From positions 1-57,732 of the forward strand of contig NZ_PGEM01000021.1 in the NCBI RefSeq assembly GCF_002934005.1: a DNA stretch of 57,732 bases, read 5' to 3'. The stretch is from Cuspidothrix issatschenkoi CHARLIE-1. GTDB taxonomy: Bacteria; Cyanobacteriota; Cyanobacteriia; Cyanobacteriales; Nostocaceae. The translations under genes and the position numbers were made by a program. The notes beneath the pieces are model-generated. The model made no database searches. It saw nothing but the letters and a program-made list of their open reading frames with translations, and was not told where the DNA came from. Shown piece by piece: positions 35,211-44,524 of this stretch (within the stretch, counting starts at the first letter, position 1; each line of letters opens with the position of its first letter).

Positions 35211-35492
35211 TTAGCGATTTTCAAACCCCGACAAATCAAACAACGACAACTGCCCCACAGAAATATTGCCCTTACCACCACGATGATAACTAAGGTGACA
35301 TTTTGGACACAGAGGGGCTAAATTTTCGGGTCTATTATCTGAGGGGTCACGATTCCAATGGTGTACTTGTAGGTGGGTACGACGTTGGGGGTTTTTATCG
35401 GGGGGTAATGAGCGATCGCATTTCTGACAGCGCCAACCGGAATTTTCTTTGATGGATTTAGCTAATTGTTTCCAATATTTTGGGTATCCCAT
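35211..35492 (-). CDS. HNH endonuclease family protein
   Basis: A 93-residue protein from MGYPKYWKQLA. It has two CxxC zinc pairs (CQKC, CPKC) and the HNH core LQVHHWNRDPSDNRPENLAP, LCPKCHLSYHR. HNH proteins of this size are nicking or cutting enzymes. Similar stand-alone HNH proteins are widespread in cyanobacteria without a known role. The start at 35492 is chosen because the upstream extension (hydrophobic, from 35531) is not typical of the family. Confidence 0.8.
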   Translation of the reverse strand: MGYPKYWKQLAKSIKENSGWRCQKCDRSLPPDKNPQRRTHLQVHHWNRDPSDNRPENLAPLCPKCHLSYHRGGKGNISVGQLSLFDLSGFENR

Positions 35493-35803
35493 GATAACTA
35501 TTGAAAGTTGATATAAGGATTTTACTATCACTAAAGTATAGCATTTTCATAGGGTAGGAGAAAAAATAAAGTCAGCGAGGGACAAGCAATATAATAGAAT
35601 GTGACACATGACGCAAAAGCTAGATTTGAGTAAGAAATCGGGAGAAGAAATACTGCAAACCATCGAGCCAAAAAGGATTATAGGGTGTGTTGGTGCGGTG
35701 AACTATACCACTAATGTAGAGAGAAACAGAGGTAGGAAACTAAGAGATGTTCATATTTCGTTTAGGATTGCTATATCTGTGCATAATATTTTCTGTAATT
35801 ACC

Positions 35804-35914
35804 AGGACTTACGCAAAATACCTCGAAAGTAGGGGTAATACCCTTCGGGAAGCAAGCTACATGAATTACCCCTACGAAAGAATCAGGTTTTTGATTACTT
35901 CGTGCGTAAGTCCT
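35804..35914. mobile_element. MITE-like palindromic element, copy 2 (inverted)
   Basis: Same length and ends (AGGACTTACG...CGTAAGTCCT) as the copy at 11944-12054, with the inner segment reversed. AATTAC occurs one base before the left end and immediately after the right end, a possible target duplication. Confidence 0.8.
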
Positions 35915-35949
35915 AATTACTAATAACCTAACTACAAGTTTTTTGCTTT

Positions 35950-36852
35950 CTACTCCAACAATTTCTCTAAATCCCCCAACAATTTCTCTAGCTTCCTAGT
36001 TTTTTTAGCATCTTCCCACACCTGGGCATTCTTCAATCTTTTACCAATCTCAGAATATTTAGCATTCAGTGTTTCTTTGACTGTGATTTTACCTGGGGTT
36101 AATTCCTTTACTAACTGCTTAATCTCACTTAATGATAGATTTTCATTAAGAACTTTATCCAGTAGTTCCCTACGTTCACCGTCATCTTTGAGTTTAGCGA
36201 TCGCCCTAGCTTTAGTATATTCTAGTTGACCCTGCCGTAAGGTTTCCAGGACATCATCAGGTAAATTCAACAATGGTAAACGACTGGTGCGGAAACTTTC
36301 AGCAGTGAATCTCCCGACATTCTGTAACACCGATTCTATAATTTCCAGTTGACGTGAAACGTTTTCCGTCAGGTCTAAGTTACGTTTTTTGGCGTTGGCA
36401 ACCTGATTGAGAATAGAAATAACCTCACCTGAATTTACATCAAGTTCAATACGGAGTAATTCTAAAATTCCTTCGGTTTCTTCAACTGGGTTTAAATCTT
36501 CCCGTTGCAGGTTTTCCACTAAGGCGATTTGCAGGGTTTGAATATCCGATAATTCCTTACTGATAATCGGTACTTCTGTTAACCCCGCTTCTTTGGCCGC
36601 CCGGAGTCGGCGTTCCCCAGCAACTAACTCAAATTCATCGTTAACAGCACGCACTAATAAAGGTTGTAAAATCCCGTGTTCTTTAACTGACTGCACCAGT
36701 TGATTTAGTTTCTCAGGGTCAAAATACCGTCGGGGTTGTTTAACAGGTAAACGAATTTTATCAATATTAACAGTGGTAGTTGGTAATTCTACATCCATGG
36801 TCAGTAAATCTTCCACACCACGCATTTTCGGAATTCCTAATTTCTTGACCAT
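35950..36852 (-). CDS. parB: ParB-family partition protein
   Basis: A 300-residue ParB. The N-terminal ParB/Srx domain is clear (DKIRLPVKQPRRYFDPEKLN, HGILQPLLVRAV, FELVAGERRLRAAKEAG, ALVENLQREDLNPVEE), followed by a helical DNA-binding middle and a Lys-rich coiled C-terminus. ParB loads onto a centromere site and stimulates ParA. Its ATG overlaps the parA stop (TAATG), so both are co-translated. No obvious repeated parS site was found next to the operon. Confidence 0.93.
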   Translation of the reverse strand: MVKKLGIPKMRGVEDLLTMDVELPTTTVNIDKIRLPVKQPRRYFDPEKLNQLVQSVKEHGILQPLLVRAVNDEFELVAGERRLRAAKEAGLTEVPIISKELSDIQTLQIALVENLQREDLNPVEETEGILELLRIELDVNSGEVISILNQVANAKKRNLDLTENVSRQLEIIESVLQNVGRFTAESFRTSRLPLLNLPDDVLETLRQGQLEYTKARAIAKLKDDGERRELLDKVLNENLSLSEIKQLVKELTPGKITVKETLNAKYSEIGKRLKNAQVWEDAKKTRKLEKLLGDLEKLLE

Positions 36853-37598
36853 TACAGTTTCTCCATACCCTGTGCAATTTTCTTCAAAACTGTTATCGCT
36901 GGGTGTTTGGGGTCATATACAGCCAAGGGTTGACTATTCATCACTGCATCCGCAAAGGCTGTGGCACGGGGTATCTTGGGATAAACTTTGGCCAATGATG
37001 ACAATTGTTGCTCTAATCCCTCTAATATCACTTTGTCTTGGTTGGCGTTCACGTACAAGGTTGGCACAAATCCGGCGATCGCCAATTTCTTATTAATATG
37101 TTGCTTTACCTGTTTGATGGTATCAAATAATAACTCCGTTCCCTTAAATGCCTTGTAATGGGTTTGCACTGGTACTAAAACATGAGTAGCAGCACAGAGT
37201 CCGAGAATACTGAGAATACCCAATGAGGGGGGACAGTCAATCAAAATAAAATCATAGTTATTAGCGATTGGTTCTAAAACCTGTTTGAGTCTTGTTTCCC
37301 TGGCCATCACACTAGATAACTGTAATTCGACAGCACTGAGGGTAATATTAGCCGGGGCTAAATCCATCCCGTGTAAATTGTGAATTGGTAATTTAGTTTC
37401 TGGATTCAAGATTGCACTAGCGATAATATCTTCGAGTTCGTGGGGTTCAAGTCCCATAAAAGTTGTTAGGGATGCCTGGGGGTCAGTATCTACCAGTAAA
37501 ACTTTATGTTTGAGGGAAAGATGATAACCCAAATTCATCGTCAGGGTGGTTTTCATTACCCCACCGGCTTGATTAAAAATAGCAATAATTTTAGTCAC
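36852..37598 (-). CDS. parA: ParA-family partition ATPase with altered Walker A motif
   Basis: A 248-residue ParA/Soj ATPase starting at GTG (MTKIIAIFNQAGGVMKTT). The rest is typical: LLVDTDPQASLTTFMGLEP, DFILIDCPPSLG, VLVPVQTHYKAFKG. The deviant Walker A normally reads KGGVGKT. Here the signature Lys is Ala, as in some cyanobacterial ParAs, and the following Gly is Met (GGVMKTT). The Met change is unusual and may weaken ATP binding. It would segregate the plasmid together with ParB. It lies divergent to adenine deaminase, 149 bp apart. Confidence 0.92.
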   Translation of the reverse strand: MTKIIAIFNQAGGVMKTTLTMNLGYHLSLKHKVLLVDTDPQASLTTFMGLEPHELEDIIASAILNPETKLPIHNLHGMDLAPANITLSAVELQLSSVMARETRLKQVLEPIANNYDFILIDCPPSLGILSILGLCAATHVLVPVQTHYKAFKGTELLFDTIKQVKQHINKKLAIAGFVPTLYVNANQDKVILEGLEQQLSSLAKVYPKIPRATAFADAVMNSQPLAVYDPKHPAITVLKKIAQGMEKL

Positions 37599-37747
37599 AA
37601 TTTCGCTTCAGTTCTTGGTTTAAAGGCTATGGTAATACTTGAGGGTCAGGAAAAATCAGGGGTAATTTATTCACAAAATCCTTACTTTATTATTGCATTT
37701 TTTTGTCAGAAAAACTCTACCTTTAGTTATTTTTTAAGGATAAAATT

Positions 37748-39379
37748 ATGAAAAATTTTACTATTGTCGGCAATATAGTAGACGTTCTCTACCGTCGTAT
37801 TTTTCCGGGTACTATTCACATTCAAGATGGATGCATTCAATCTATAATCCCAAATCCCAGTGGGCAATATTCACAGTACATTCTTCCTGGTTTTGTGGAT
37901 GCTCATGTTCATATCGAAAGTTCAATGCTGGTGCCGACTGAGTTCGCCCGATTAGCGACGGTGCATGGTACGGTAGCCTCTGTCTGTGACCCTCACGAAA
38001 TCGCCAATGTAATGGGGTTAGAGGGTGTGGAATTTATGCTAGACAATGCCGCCCAGACTCCCTTTAAAATAGCTTTTGGTTTTCCTGCTTGTGTCCCTGC
38101 CACCGAGTTTGAAACTGCTGGGGCAAAACTGACGGTAAACGATTTCCGTCAACTGTTTAAACATGGTATTTCCTATCTAAGTGAGGTTATGAATGTTCCT
38201 GGTGTTTTGGCAGATGATGTAGAAATGATGGACAAAATTCATCTAGCGCAAGGTTTGGGACTACGCATTGATGGCCACGCACCGGGGTTATCTGGTACAG
38301 GATTACGTAAATATGCAAATGCTCAAATTACCACTGATCATGAATGTTCCACACTAAATGAAGCTGTAGAGAAATTAGCACTGGGAATGAAGATTCAGAT
38401 CCGGGAGGGTTCAGCCGCTAAAAACTTTGATGCCCTGCACAGTTTAATTGATGTCCACCCAGAACGGTGTATGTTTTGTAGCGATGATAAACACCCTGAT
38501 GATTTAGTTACTGGACACATAAATCAACTGGTGAAACGGGCTGTAGCATTAGGTCACGATGTCATGAATGTGTTGCAAGTTGCCTGTGTGAACCCTGTCA
38601 AACATTACAATTTGGATGTGGGATTACTACAAGTTGGGGATAGTGCGGATTTAATTGTTGTCAATAATTTACAAGATTTTCAGGTGTTGGCTACCTATTG
38701 TCAGGGAATATTAACAGCAAAAACAGGGTCAACTTTGTTACCGTTTGTTCCTCTCAAACCCATTAATAATTTTCTCACCAGCCCAAAATCACCGGGAGAC
38801 TTTACAATTACCGCCAGGGGTTCAAAGGTAAGAGTGATCACGGTTACGGATGGACAATTAATTACAGGTGAAAAAAGTGTACCAGCGTGCATTGAAAACG
38901 GTGAGGTTATAGCTGACTTGGAGCAAGATATCCTGAAAATAACAGTAGTAAATAGATATCAAGACAAACCGCCGTCGGTGGCATTAGTGCAGAATTTTGG
39001 ATTGCAACGGGGGGCGATCGCATCAAGTGTGGCGCATGATTCCCATAATATTGTGGCAGTGGGGACAAGCGACGCGGAAATCTGTACTGCGGTAAATGCC
39101 ATCATTCAACATCAAGGTGGTATTGCAGTAGTCGAAGGTAACAAAGTTGAGGTATTACCTTTAGCTGTGGCTGGGTTGATGAGTGATGCCGATGGTTATG
39201 AGGTTGCCAAAAAATATGCAGAACTTGATGCTGGGGCAAAAAGATTAGGGTCAAAACTGACTGCACCATTCATGACACTTTCATTTATGGCGTTGTTGGT
39301 GATACCAGACTTAAAACTTAGTGACCGGGGGTTATTTAGCGGTCAAGAGTTCCAGTTTGTGTCGTTGTGGATTGATTAG
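37748..39379 (+). CDS. ade: Adenine deaminase
   Basis: A 543-residue amidohydrolase converting adenine to hypoxanthine and ammonia. Family motifs: LPGFVDAHVHIESSML (metal-binding HxH), VCDPHEIANVMG, IDGHAPGLSG, TTDHECST, MFCSDDKHPDDL, and the C-terminal SVAHDSHNIVAVG. Length and motif order fit a complete AdeC-type enzyme. A ribosome site (AAGGAT) precedes the ATG. It is metabolic cargo on the plasmid, perhaps for purine salvage or as a source of nitrogen. It stands alone between parA and the AbiEii-type pair. Confidence 0.94.
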   Translation: MKNFTIVGNIVDVLYRRIFPGTIHIQDGCIQSIIPNPSGQYSQYILPGFVDAHVHIESSMLVPTEFARLATVHGTVASVCDPHEIANVMGLEGVEFMLDNAAQTPFKIAFGFPACVPATEFETAGAKLTVNDFRQLFKHGISYLSEVMNVPGVLADDVEMMDKIHLAQGLGLRIDGHAPGLSGTGLRKYANAQITTDHECSTLNEAVEKLALGMKIQIREGSAAKNFDALHSLIDVHPERCMFCSDDKHPDDLVTGHINQLVKRAVALGHDVMNVLQVACVNPVKHYNLDVGLLQVGDSADLIVVNNLQDFQVLATYCQGILTAKTGSTLLPFVPLKPINNFLTSPKSPGDFTITARGSKVRVITVTDGQLITGEKSVPACIENGEVIADLEQDILKITVVNRYQDKPPSVALVQNFGLQRGAIASSVAHDSHNIVAVGTSDAEICTAVNAIIQHQGGIAVVEGNKVEVLPLAVAGLMSDADGYEVAKKYAELDAGAKRLGSKLTAPFMTLSFMALLVIPDLKLSDRGLFSGQEFQFVSLWID

Positions 39380-39607
39380 GTGTAGCGAATTGCAAACATA
39401 AATCGTTAAAACTCCATTTTACGACCTGAATACAACTGAAAATGCACGGGTAGAAATTAAACATGATTAGATATGATTAAATATATGTATATTTAAAAGC
39501 ATAATTTTTATTTACGGTTTTAGTGTTGGGGTGAAATTAAATTTCAGATTGATAAACTCCAGTTAAAATTAGAATCAGGAAACAAAGGTAAGACAGTTAA
39601 TAGAGTT

Positions 39608-39844
39608 ATGGCAACCGCAGCACCAACAACTGACCCAATGAATGTCCCCAAAAAACTACCTTTTTTGGAGTCAATCTGTTGGCAAACAGCAGATGTCTAT
39701 CGGTTTACTCCAGAAGAAATGCTAAGTCGCTATGAGCGTGGTTGGCGATATCACGACTTATTTAATAATCTTGAGGGTGAAGAACTTGATTTCCTAAAAA
39801 ACCTTGCTATAAGGTATAAATCCTGGGTACAAGTTGCCTTATGA
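39608..39844 (+). CDS. Small partner of the AbiEii-type toxin (putative antitoxin)
   Basis: A 78-residue protein (MATAAPTTDPMNVPKKLPFL, ESICWQTADVYRFTPEEMLS, RYERGWRYHDLFN) that overlaps the next gene by 4 bp. The pattern with Tyr-rich helix and the position are typical of the short upstream proteins paired with nucleotidyltransferase toxins in cyanobacteria. It is not an AbiEi-like HTH protein. The antitoxin role is inferred from the operon. Confidence 0.7.
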   Translation: MATAAPTTDPMNVPKKLPFLESICWQTADVYRFTPEEMLSRYERGWRYHDLFNNLEGEELDFLKNLAIRYKSWVQVAL

Positions 39845-40590
39845 CCTTCAGGTTAGAACACCACAATAAAATTCTCACGATTCTTGAGTGTTTAGATTCT
39901 GAGGTACTAAAAGAGGTTTCTGCTTACTTCGGTGGTGGAACTCTCCTTGCACTTGATTTTCAAGAATACCGATGGAGTAAGGATATTGATTTTCTTGCTT
40001 CCGTTGGTACACAAGGTTATAAATACCTCCGTACAGTGGTCTTTGAGGGTGGTCATGAAGCATTATTTCGTGATTTGAGTAAAATCCAAATTGGACGTGC
40101 TACGACTGACCAATATGGGATAAGAATGGTTGTTTGTGTAGATAATACCCCTATAAAAACAGAAATTATTGCGGAAACTCGTTTTCAACTAGACCCACCA
40201 AGATATCCTGAATGGTCGCCTGTTCCCTGTTTAAGTATCAATGACTGTTTTACCTCTAAACTGCTGTCAAATTCTGACCGCTACATGGATGATAGTGTTG
40301 AGGCGAGAGATTTAATTGATCTAGCAGTTCTCAGGTTGCAATCTCCAATCCCTCAAGTATCAATTGATAAGGCTGAAATCGCTTATGAAGTGATGCGACC
40401 TTTAAAAAAAGCGATTAAACGCTTTCAGTCAAGACCAGGTTACAGAGAAAAATTTTTTGTTGGACTACAAGTTGATAAAGCACAGATCCCCAAAATTATT
40501 GACGGTATTGATTTATTGGCAAAAGATTTAGGTTTATCCCACACAGAGAGGCTTTTTCAAGAACAGCATGATATCTTTGCGGATTTATAG
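39841..40590 (+). CDS. AbiEii/AbiGii-type nucleotidyltransferase (putative toxin)
   Basis: A 249-residue nucleotidyltransferase. The active-site region reads FGGGTLLALDFQEYRWSKDI, then DF (the family's GG-x(n)-S-x-DxD core), followed by IKTEIIAETRF and the helical C-terminal part with DLIDLAVL. AbiEii-type proteins transfer nucleotides to tRNA or other targets and cause abortive infection with a cognate antitoxin. The upstream 78-residue gene overlaps it by 4 bp. Confidence 0.82.
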   Translation: MTFRLEHHNKILTILECLDSEVLKEVSAYFGGGTLLALDFQEYRWSKDIDFLASVGTQGYKYLRTVVFEGGHEALFRDLSKIQIGRATTDQYGIRMVVCVDNTPIKTEIIAETRFQLDPPRYPEWSPVPCLSINDCFTSKLLSNSDRYMDDSVEARDLIDLAVLRLQSPIPQVSIDKAEIAYEVMRPLKKAIKRFQSRPGYREKFFVGLQVDKAQIPKIIDGIDLLAKDLGLSHTERLFQEQHDIFADL

Positions 40591-40636
40591 ACACAAGCGT
40601 AAAAAAGAGAAAAATTTTAGGTATTAAATCAAAAGA

Positions 40637-40830
40637 CTAACCCAAAGTCTTACTAACCAACCATCCCATTTGATTACCCAGCTTCCCCGCTTTGGTGAAG
40701 GTGAAGCTACCCCATACAAAGGTCATTTCATCCTTACCTGCCCTTGGGGTAACACCAATCAATGTCCAGTCCGTTGATTCTGTCATATACCGCTTGACGT
40801 GACTCTAAACCGTATCTTCCTTGTAGAGTA
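40637..40830 (-). pseudogene. Remnant of a small plasmid protein
   Basis: Two frames on the minus strand read like protein pieces. QGRYGLESRQAVYDRINGL near 40780-40830 resembles a DNA-binding N-terminus. A 49-codon frame (40637-40786) starting MTESTDWTLIGVTPRAGKDE follows in a different frame. It looks like a frameshifted or truncated gene of unknown function. Confidence 0.35.
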
Positions 40831-40950
40831 GCGATTTTGATTAGTAGTAAGGATACTTCTTATAATTTTAAGATAAGTATCACAATAGCTATGTATAACG
40901 AATCTTTTTGTATTATAAATAGCTATGACGTATTAGAGAGTACAAAACAG

Positions 40951-42678
40951 ATGGCTTATTGGTTGTTTCAAGGTAATCCCCAATTCTATCGAATTATTGA
41001 CGCTATACAAGATTTAGATCAAATGCTTTGGATGGTAAGTCGTTTTGGTAATCAGATGTCTATAGGTGATGGAGTTTTACTTTGGATTTCTGGTAAAAAA
41101 GCTGGAATCTATGCAATAGCTAAACTTATAGATACTCCAAAAACAATAATTAATCCACCAGATATTGATTACTGGATAAAAGATGAGAAGACTTTTTTAG
41201 ATAAGAATAAACATTTTGCTATGATTCAATTTACTCATAAACTTTTAGATTCACCAATCTCAAGAGAATCATTAAAAAATGATGAGTTTCTAAAGAATTT
41301 GTTAGTAATTCGTCAACCTCAATCTACTAATTATCAAATCACTGTAGAAGAATGGGAAAAGGTGTTGGCGGCCGCTGGTGTTGAATTTAGTAATGGTATA
41401 CAGACTGTCGAATTAGGGGGGGCTGATGAAGGTGATAGTTTTTTAGAACCACAGAGTGTTTCTTTAGAAAAAAGTGATCGTAGCCTTATAGAATATCACA
41501 GATGGTATAGGCAAAAGCGATTAATTATTAATCCAGAATGGCAGCGAGAATATGTATGGGATGTAAAAAAAGCCTCAAAATTAATTGAATCATTCTTGAT
41601 TGGACTACCTGTGCCTGTTATATATATTGCGTTTAATGAGTCTGGTAATAGAGAAGTAATTGATGGATTACAAAGACTTACTTCAGTTTTTAATTTCTTT
41701 GATAATCAATATTCACTAAGAGGCTTAGAGGTTCTTGGTGAATTTAACGGGTATAAATTCGGTGATCTTCCCCAAGGTTATCAAAACCATCTAGAAGACT
41801 CTACAATGAGAGCATTTGAGCTACCAAAAGAAACAAATAAAATATTAAAATTCATGATTTTTGAACGTCTTAATACGGGAGGTGTTGTTTTAAATGAGAT
41901 GGAAATCAGGAATTGTTTGTATAGTGGTAGTCTAAATAATTTAATTAAAGAGTTGTCAAGAAACCAAGAATTTCTTGACTGTCTTAATCAAAAAAATTTA
42001 GATAAAAGAATGAAAGACAGAGGCTTGGTTTTAAGATTTTTGGCTTTCTTTCAAGTAAATTACAGAAATGCTAAAAGAGGGATGAAAAACTTTCTTAATG
42101 AATTTCTAGATACTTATCGTAACCCTTCAGAAGATAAATTATTGGACTTTAGAGATGCCTTTAAAAAATCAATAAAGGCATCCTACACTGTGTTTGGTAA
42201 TCAGGCATTTAGATTGAGAACAGAAAGAGGCAGTTGGGCGAATCAAATTAATGCTTCAATTTTTCAGGTTATAACTGTCTCTTTTGTTGATTATGAATTG
42301 AGTGCTATAACACGGGGTGCTGATTTAATTTTTGAAGAATATCTTGATATGATATCAACAGATGACAAATGGGTGAACTGTGTTTCCTTACATACTGGAG
42401 ATATCCAGCGTATTGATTACTCCTTTACTGTTTGGAAACAAAGACTTGCTGAGGTAATGAAAACTTCTTCTCCTAATGACTCACAAAGATGTTTTTCTCG
42501 AAAATTAAAGGAAGAACTATTTAATCAAAATTCTACTTGCCAGATTTGTGGACAGAAGGTTAGTCTTATTAATGATGCCGTATTAGATCATGAAAAGCAT
42601 TACTGGAGAGGTGGAAAAACTGTTCCAGAAAATGCCCGTTTAGTGCATCGTCAATGTAATGCAGAAAGAAAGCACTAA
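40951..42678 (+). CDS. EVE-DUF262-HNH protein, putative modification-dependent restriction enzyme
   Basis: 575 residues from the ATG at 40951; starts at 40891 (ATG) or 40837 (TTG) would add 20-38 residues. It begins at once with an EVE domain: AYWLFQGNPQFYRIIDAIQD, MLWMVSRFGNQMSIGDGVLL, WISGKKAGIYAIAKL. From about residue 170 comes DUF262 (INPEWQREYVWDVKKASKLI, IDGLQRLTSVFNFFD, FERLNTGGVVLNEMEIRN). The C-terminus is an HNH nuclease (CQICG, LDHEKHYWRGG, ENARLVHRQCN). EVE domains bind modified cytosines, DUF262 is the GmrS-like NTP-dependent module, and HNH cuts. The natural reading is a one-protein restriction enzyme against phage DNA with modified bases. Confidence 0.85.
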   Translation: MAYWLFQGNPQFYRIIDAIQDLDQMLWMVSRFGNQMSIGDGVLLWISGKKAGIYAIAKLIDTPKTIINPPDIDYWIKDEKTFLDKNKHFAMIQFTHKLLDSPISRESLKNDEFLKNLLVIRQPQSTNYQITVEEWEKVLAAAGVEFSNGIQTVELGGADEGDSFLEPQSVSLEKSDRSLIEYHRWYRQKRLIINPEWQREYVWDVKKASKLIESFLIGLPVPVIYIAFNESGNREVIDGLQRLTSVFNFFDNQYSLRGLEVLGEFNGYKFGDLPQGYQNHLEDSTMRAFELPKETNKILKFMIFERLNTGGVVLNEMEIRNCLYSGSLNNLIKELSRNQEFLDCLNQKNLDKRMKDRGLVLRFLAFFQVNYRNAKRGMKNFLNEFLDTYRNPSEDKLLDFRDAFKKSIKASYTVFGNQAFRLRTERGSWANQINASIFQVITVSFVDYELSAITRGADLIFEEYLDMISTDDKWVNCVSLHTGDIQRIDYSFTVWKQRLAEVMKTSSPNDSQRCFSRKLKEELFNQNSTCQICGQKVSLINDAVLDHEKHYWRGGKTVPENARLVHRQCNAERKH

Positions 42679-42729
42679 TATGAGTTAATCGTTTAGGCAT
42701 TTCTGTCATTGTCCCAAACCATTACCAAT

Positions 42730-42852
42730 TAATCAACCTAAATATAGACTACTACAATCTAATGGTTTAGCGTGTAAATAGCGGCTGGTAGTAGCAACGG
42801 AAGCGTGTCCTAAACTTTAACTAACTAGATGGATAGGTGCGCCCCGGTCTAG
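42730..42852 (-). pseudogene. Remnant of a tyrosine recombinase C-terminus
   Basis: The minus strand reads GAPIHLVS, a stop, then SLGHASVATTSRYLHAKP. This is the conserved end of Xer-type recombinases with the H-x-x and Tyr motif. A stop inside and the missing upstream part, replaced by the element at 42853, mark it as a relic. Confidence 0.75.
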
Positions 42853-42974
42853 CAGCAATTCTCATTTTAAGGTTTCATGACATTTAAACCCTTACATTCA
42901 TAGGGTTTTACAATTCTTAACAAATTCGGGGTTTGCTGAAATGGCGGAAACTCGTTTCAAAATGAGAATTGCTG
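42853..42974. mobile_element. MITE-like element with 16-bp inverted ends
   Basis: A 122-bp segment bounded by CAGCAATTCTCATTTT and its complement, without coding capacity. It lies against the recombinase remnant and has probably truncated it. Confidence 0.65.
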
Positions 42975-43091
42975 TCCAAAATCAGCTTAATTTCTGTTAT
43001 AAAAAGCGATAGGGAGTAGTACCTACCCCTGAAAATTAATCGAGATGTTAATTGCTGAATTATATTAGCGTATTGTTTCAGGAGGTTAAAA

Positions 43092-43578
43092 ATGAAGTTC
43101 TTAGATAATTATAAATTCTCAAAAATTCAAATTACATTAGGTATTTTTTTTCTGTGTTTAGTTGGAATAATAGGGTTTAGTTTATTTAAAGTTTTTCTTG
43201 CAGATACACCCGAAAGAAGTACCAATAAATATTTAAAAGCATGGAAAGAAAATAATGTTAACGAGATGAAAAAATTAAACTGTTTTTCTAAAGAGGTTTT
43301 AGATGCTCCTGATTTTGATGTTCAGTCATGGGATATACAGTCATGGAATATAATAGAAACAAAGGAGAATAATGAAAACATGGACTCTAAGTATTTTAGC
43401 ATTTTTGTAAAAGTAAATTACTTTTATGGTAATAGTTCTATCAAACGTACAATTGTTTTTGATGTATGGAATAGTGAAGAATTATTTGAAGCTGGTAAAA
43501 GAGCAATAGATAGCAATCAACAAAGCGTAGCCAAAATTTTGGATTACGGAAATGAATGGTTAGGTAAGCCTACTGAAA
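43092..43578 (+). pseudogene. Small membrane-anchored protein gene interrupted by the ISAs1-type element
   Basis: This frame has a good ribosome site (AGGAGG). An N-terminal membrane segment (ITLGIFFLCLVGIIGFSLFK) is followed by an outside domain (YLKAWKENNVNEMKKLNCFS...). It now ends at the IS border after GKPTE (stop inside the IS at 43584-43586). Removing the IS and one 10-bp target copy lets the frame continue from 50357 to a stop at 50434-50436, giving about 188 residues. Function is unknown. The original C-terminus is inferred and overlaps an opposite-strand gene. Confidence 0.6.
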
Positions 43579-43732
43579 CAGGGTAAGCTCATCTAATTTG
43601 GTATCAGGAGTGACTTGACAAAAGAGCAAAAATAAGCATAAAGAAGGGAAATAAAAAAAACACTTGACATGAGGGCAAAAGAAGTGAGAACAAAACAATA
43701 GACTCGCCCATAGAAACCAGGAAAGGAAGTTT

Positions 43733-44323
43733 ATGTCAGCAGGATTTGAAACTAAATCAAGTGATACCAAAAAGAGAAATCGTCGTCAGGCACAACCTGC
43801 AAAGGTGGCATCAATAGAAGCAATTCAACAGAGTTTAGTAGAGAATTTTGGAGACATCAAAGATCCAAGAGTAGAACGAACAAAAAAACATAAACTGACA
43901 GATATCCTGGTGATTGCAATTCTGGCAGTAATAGGAGGAGCGCAAGGATGGGAAGATATAGAGAACTATGGCATCAGTAAGCAGGAGTGGTTGGAAGAGT
44001 TTTTAGAACTAGCAAATGGCATCCCCTCAGATGACACATTCCGAAGGGTATTTGAGTTCATCAAACCAGAAGAATTAAATCGTTGTTTCAGCAGATGGAT
44101 AGAAACCCTAGTCACAAACATGGGGGGAGAGATAATTCCCATAGATGGAAAGACCATCAGGGGTTCTTACGACCGAAATCAAGGTAAATCAGCATTGCAC
44201 GTTGTTAGTGCCTGGGCAAGTGAACAGAATTTGGTCTTGGCACAGATGAAGGTAGAAGACAAATCGAATGAGATTACAGCTATCCCCGCATTATTAGAAT
44301 TACTAGATATCAAAGGCTCTATC
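43733..44323 (+). pseudogene. ISAs1-family transposase, 5' part
   Basis: The N-terminal half of an ISAs1/H-repeat transposase: FGDIKDPRVERTKKHKLTDI, IPSDDTFRRVFEFIKPEEL, EIIPIDGKTIRGSYDRN (first catalytic Asp) and IPALLELLDIKG. It is cut after GSI by the inner transposon at 44324, and translation runs into the transposon end. With the inner element and one TCTATC copy removed, the frame continues as SIITIDAMGTQTEIAKKI at 49653. Confidence 0.92.
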
Positions 44324-44488
44324 TGTAGCGACCTGCAATACTAATCAGTCAAACCTGCAATCAAGGGATTTTCAAACCAGGATTATTTGCAACTATAATT
44401 TCATTTGAACCAGAATTAATTGCAACTGAACCAGGATTAAATGCAACCAACCTGCAATCATCCGTTTCAACCAGGATTATTTGCAACT
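44324..44488. repeat. Left transposon end with four transposase-site-like repeats
   Basis: After the terminal inverted repeat, the 18-bp word CCAGGATTATTTGCAACT or close variants occurs at 44377, 44410, 44431 and 44471, all in the same direction. Multiple spaced copies at each end are how TnsB/TniA/MuA-type transposases bind. Confidence 0.8.
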
Positions 44489-44524
44489 ATAAATACTGAC
44501 ATTTTTATCGCAGTTTCAATCTGC

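Noticed and set aside
35608-35832. 74-codon plus-strand frame ending in the MITE copy
   Set aside because: The C-terminal part is encoded by the MITE end and the rest has no recognisable pattern. It may be a gene relic but cannot be supported.
37599-37747. parS/centromere next to parA
   Set aside because: I looked for direct or inverted repeats in the parA upstream region and saw none convincing.
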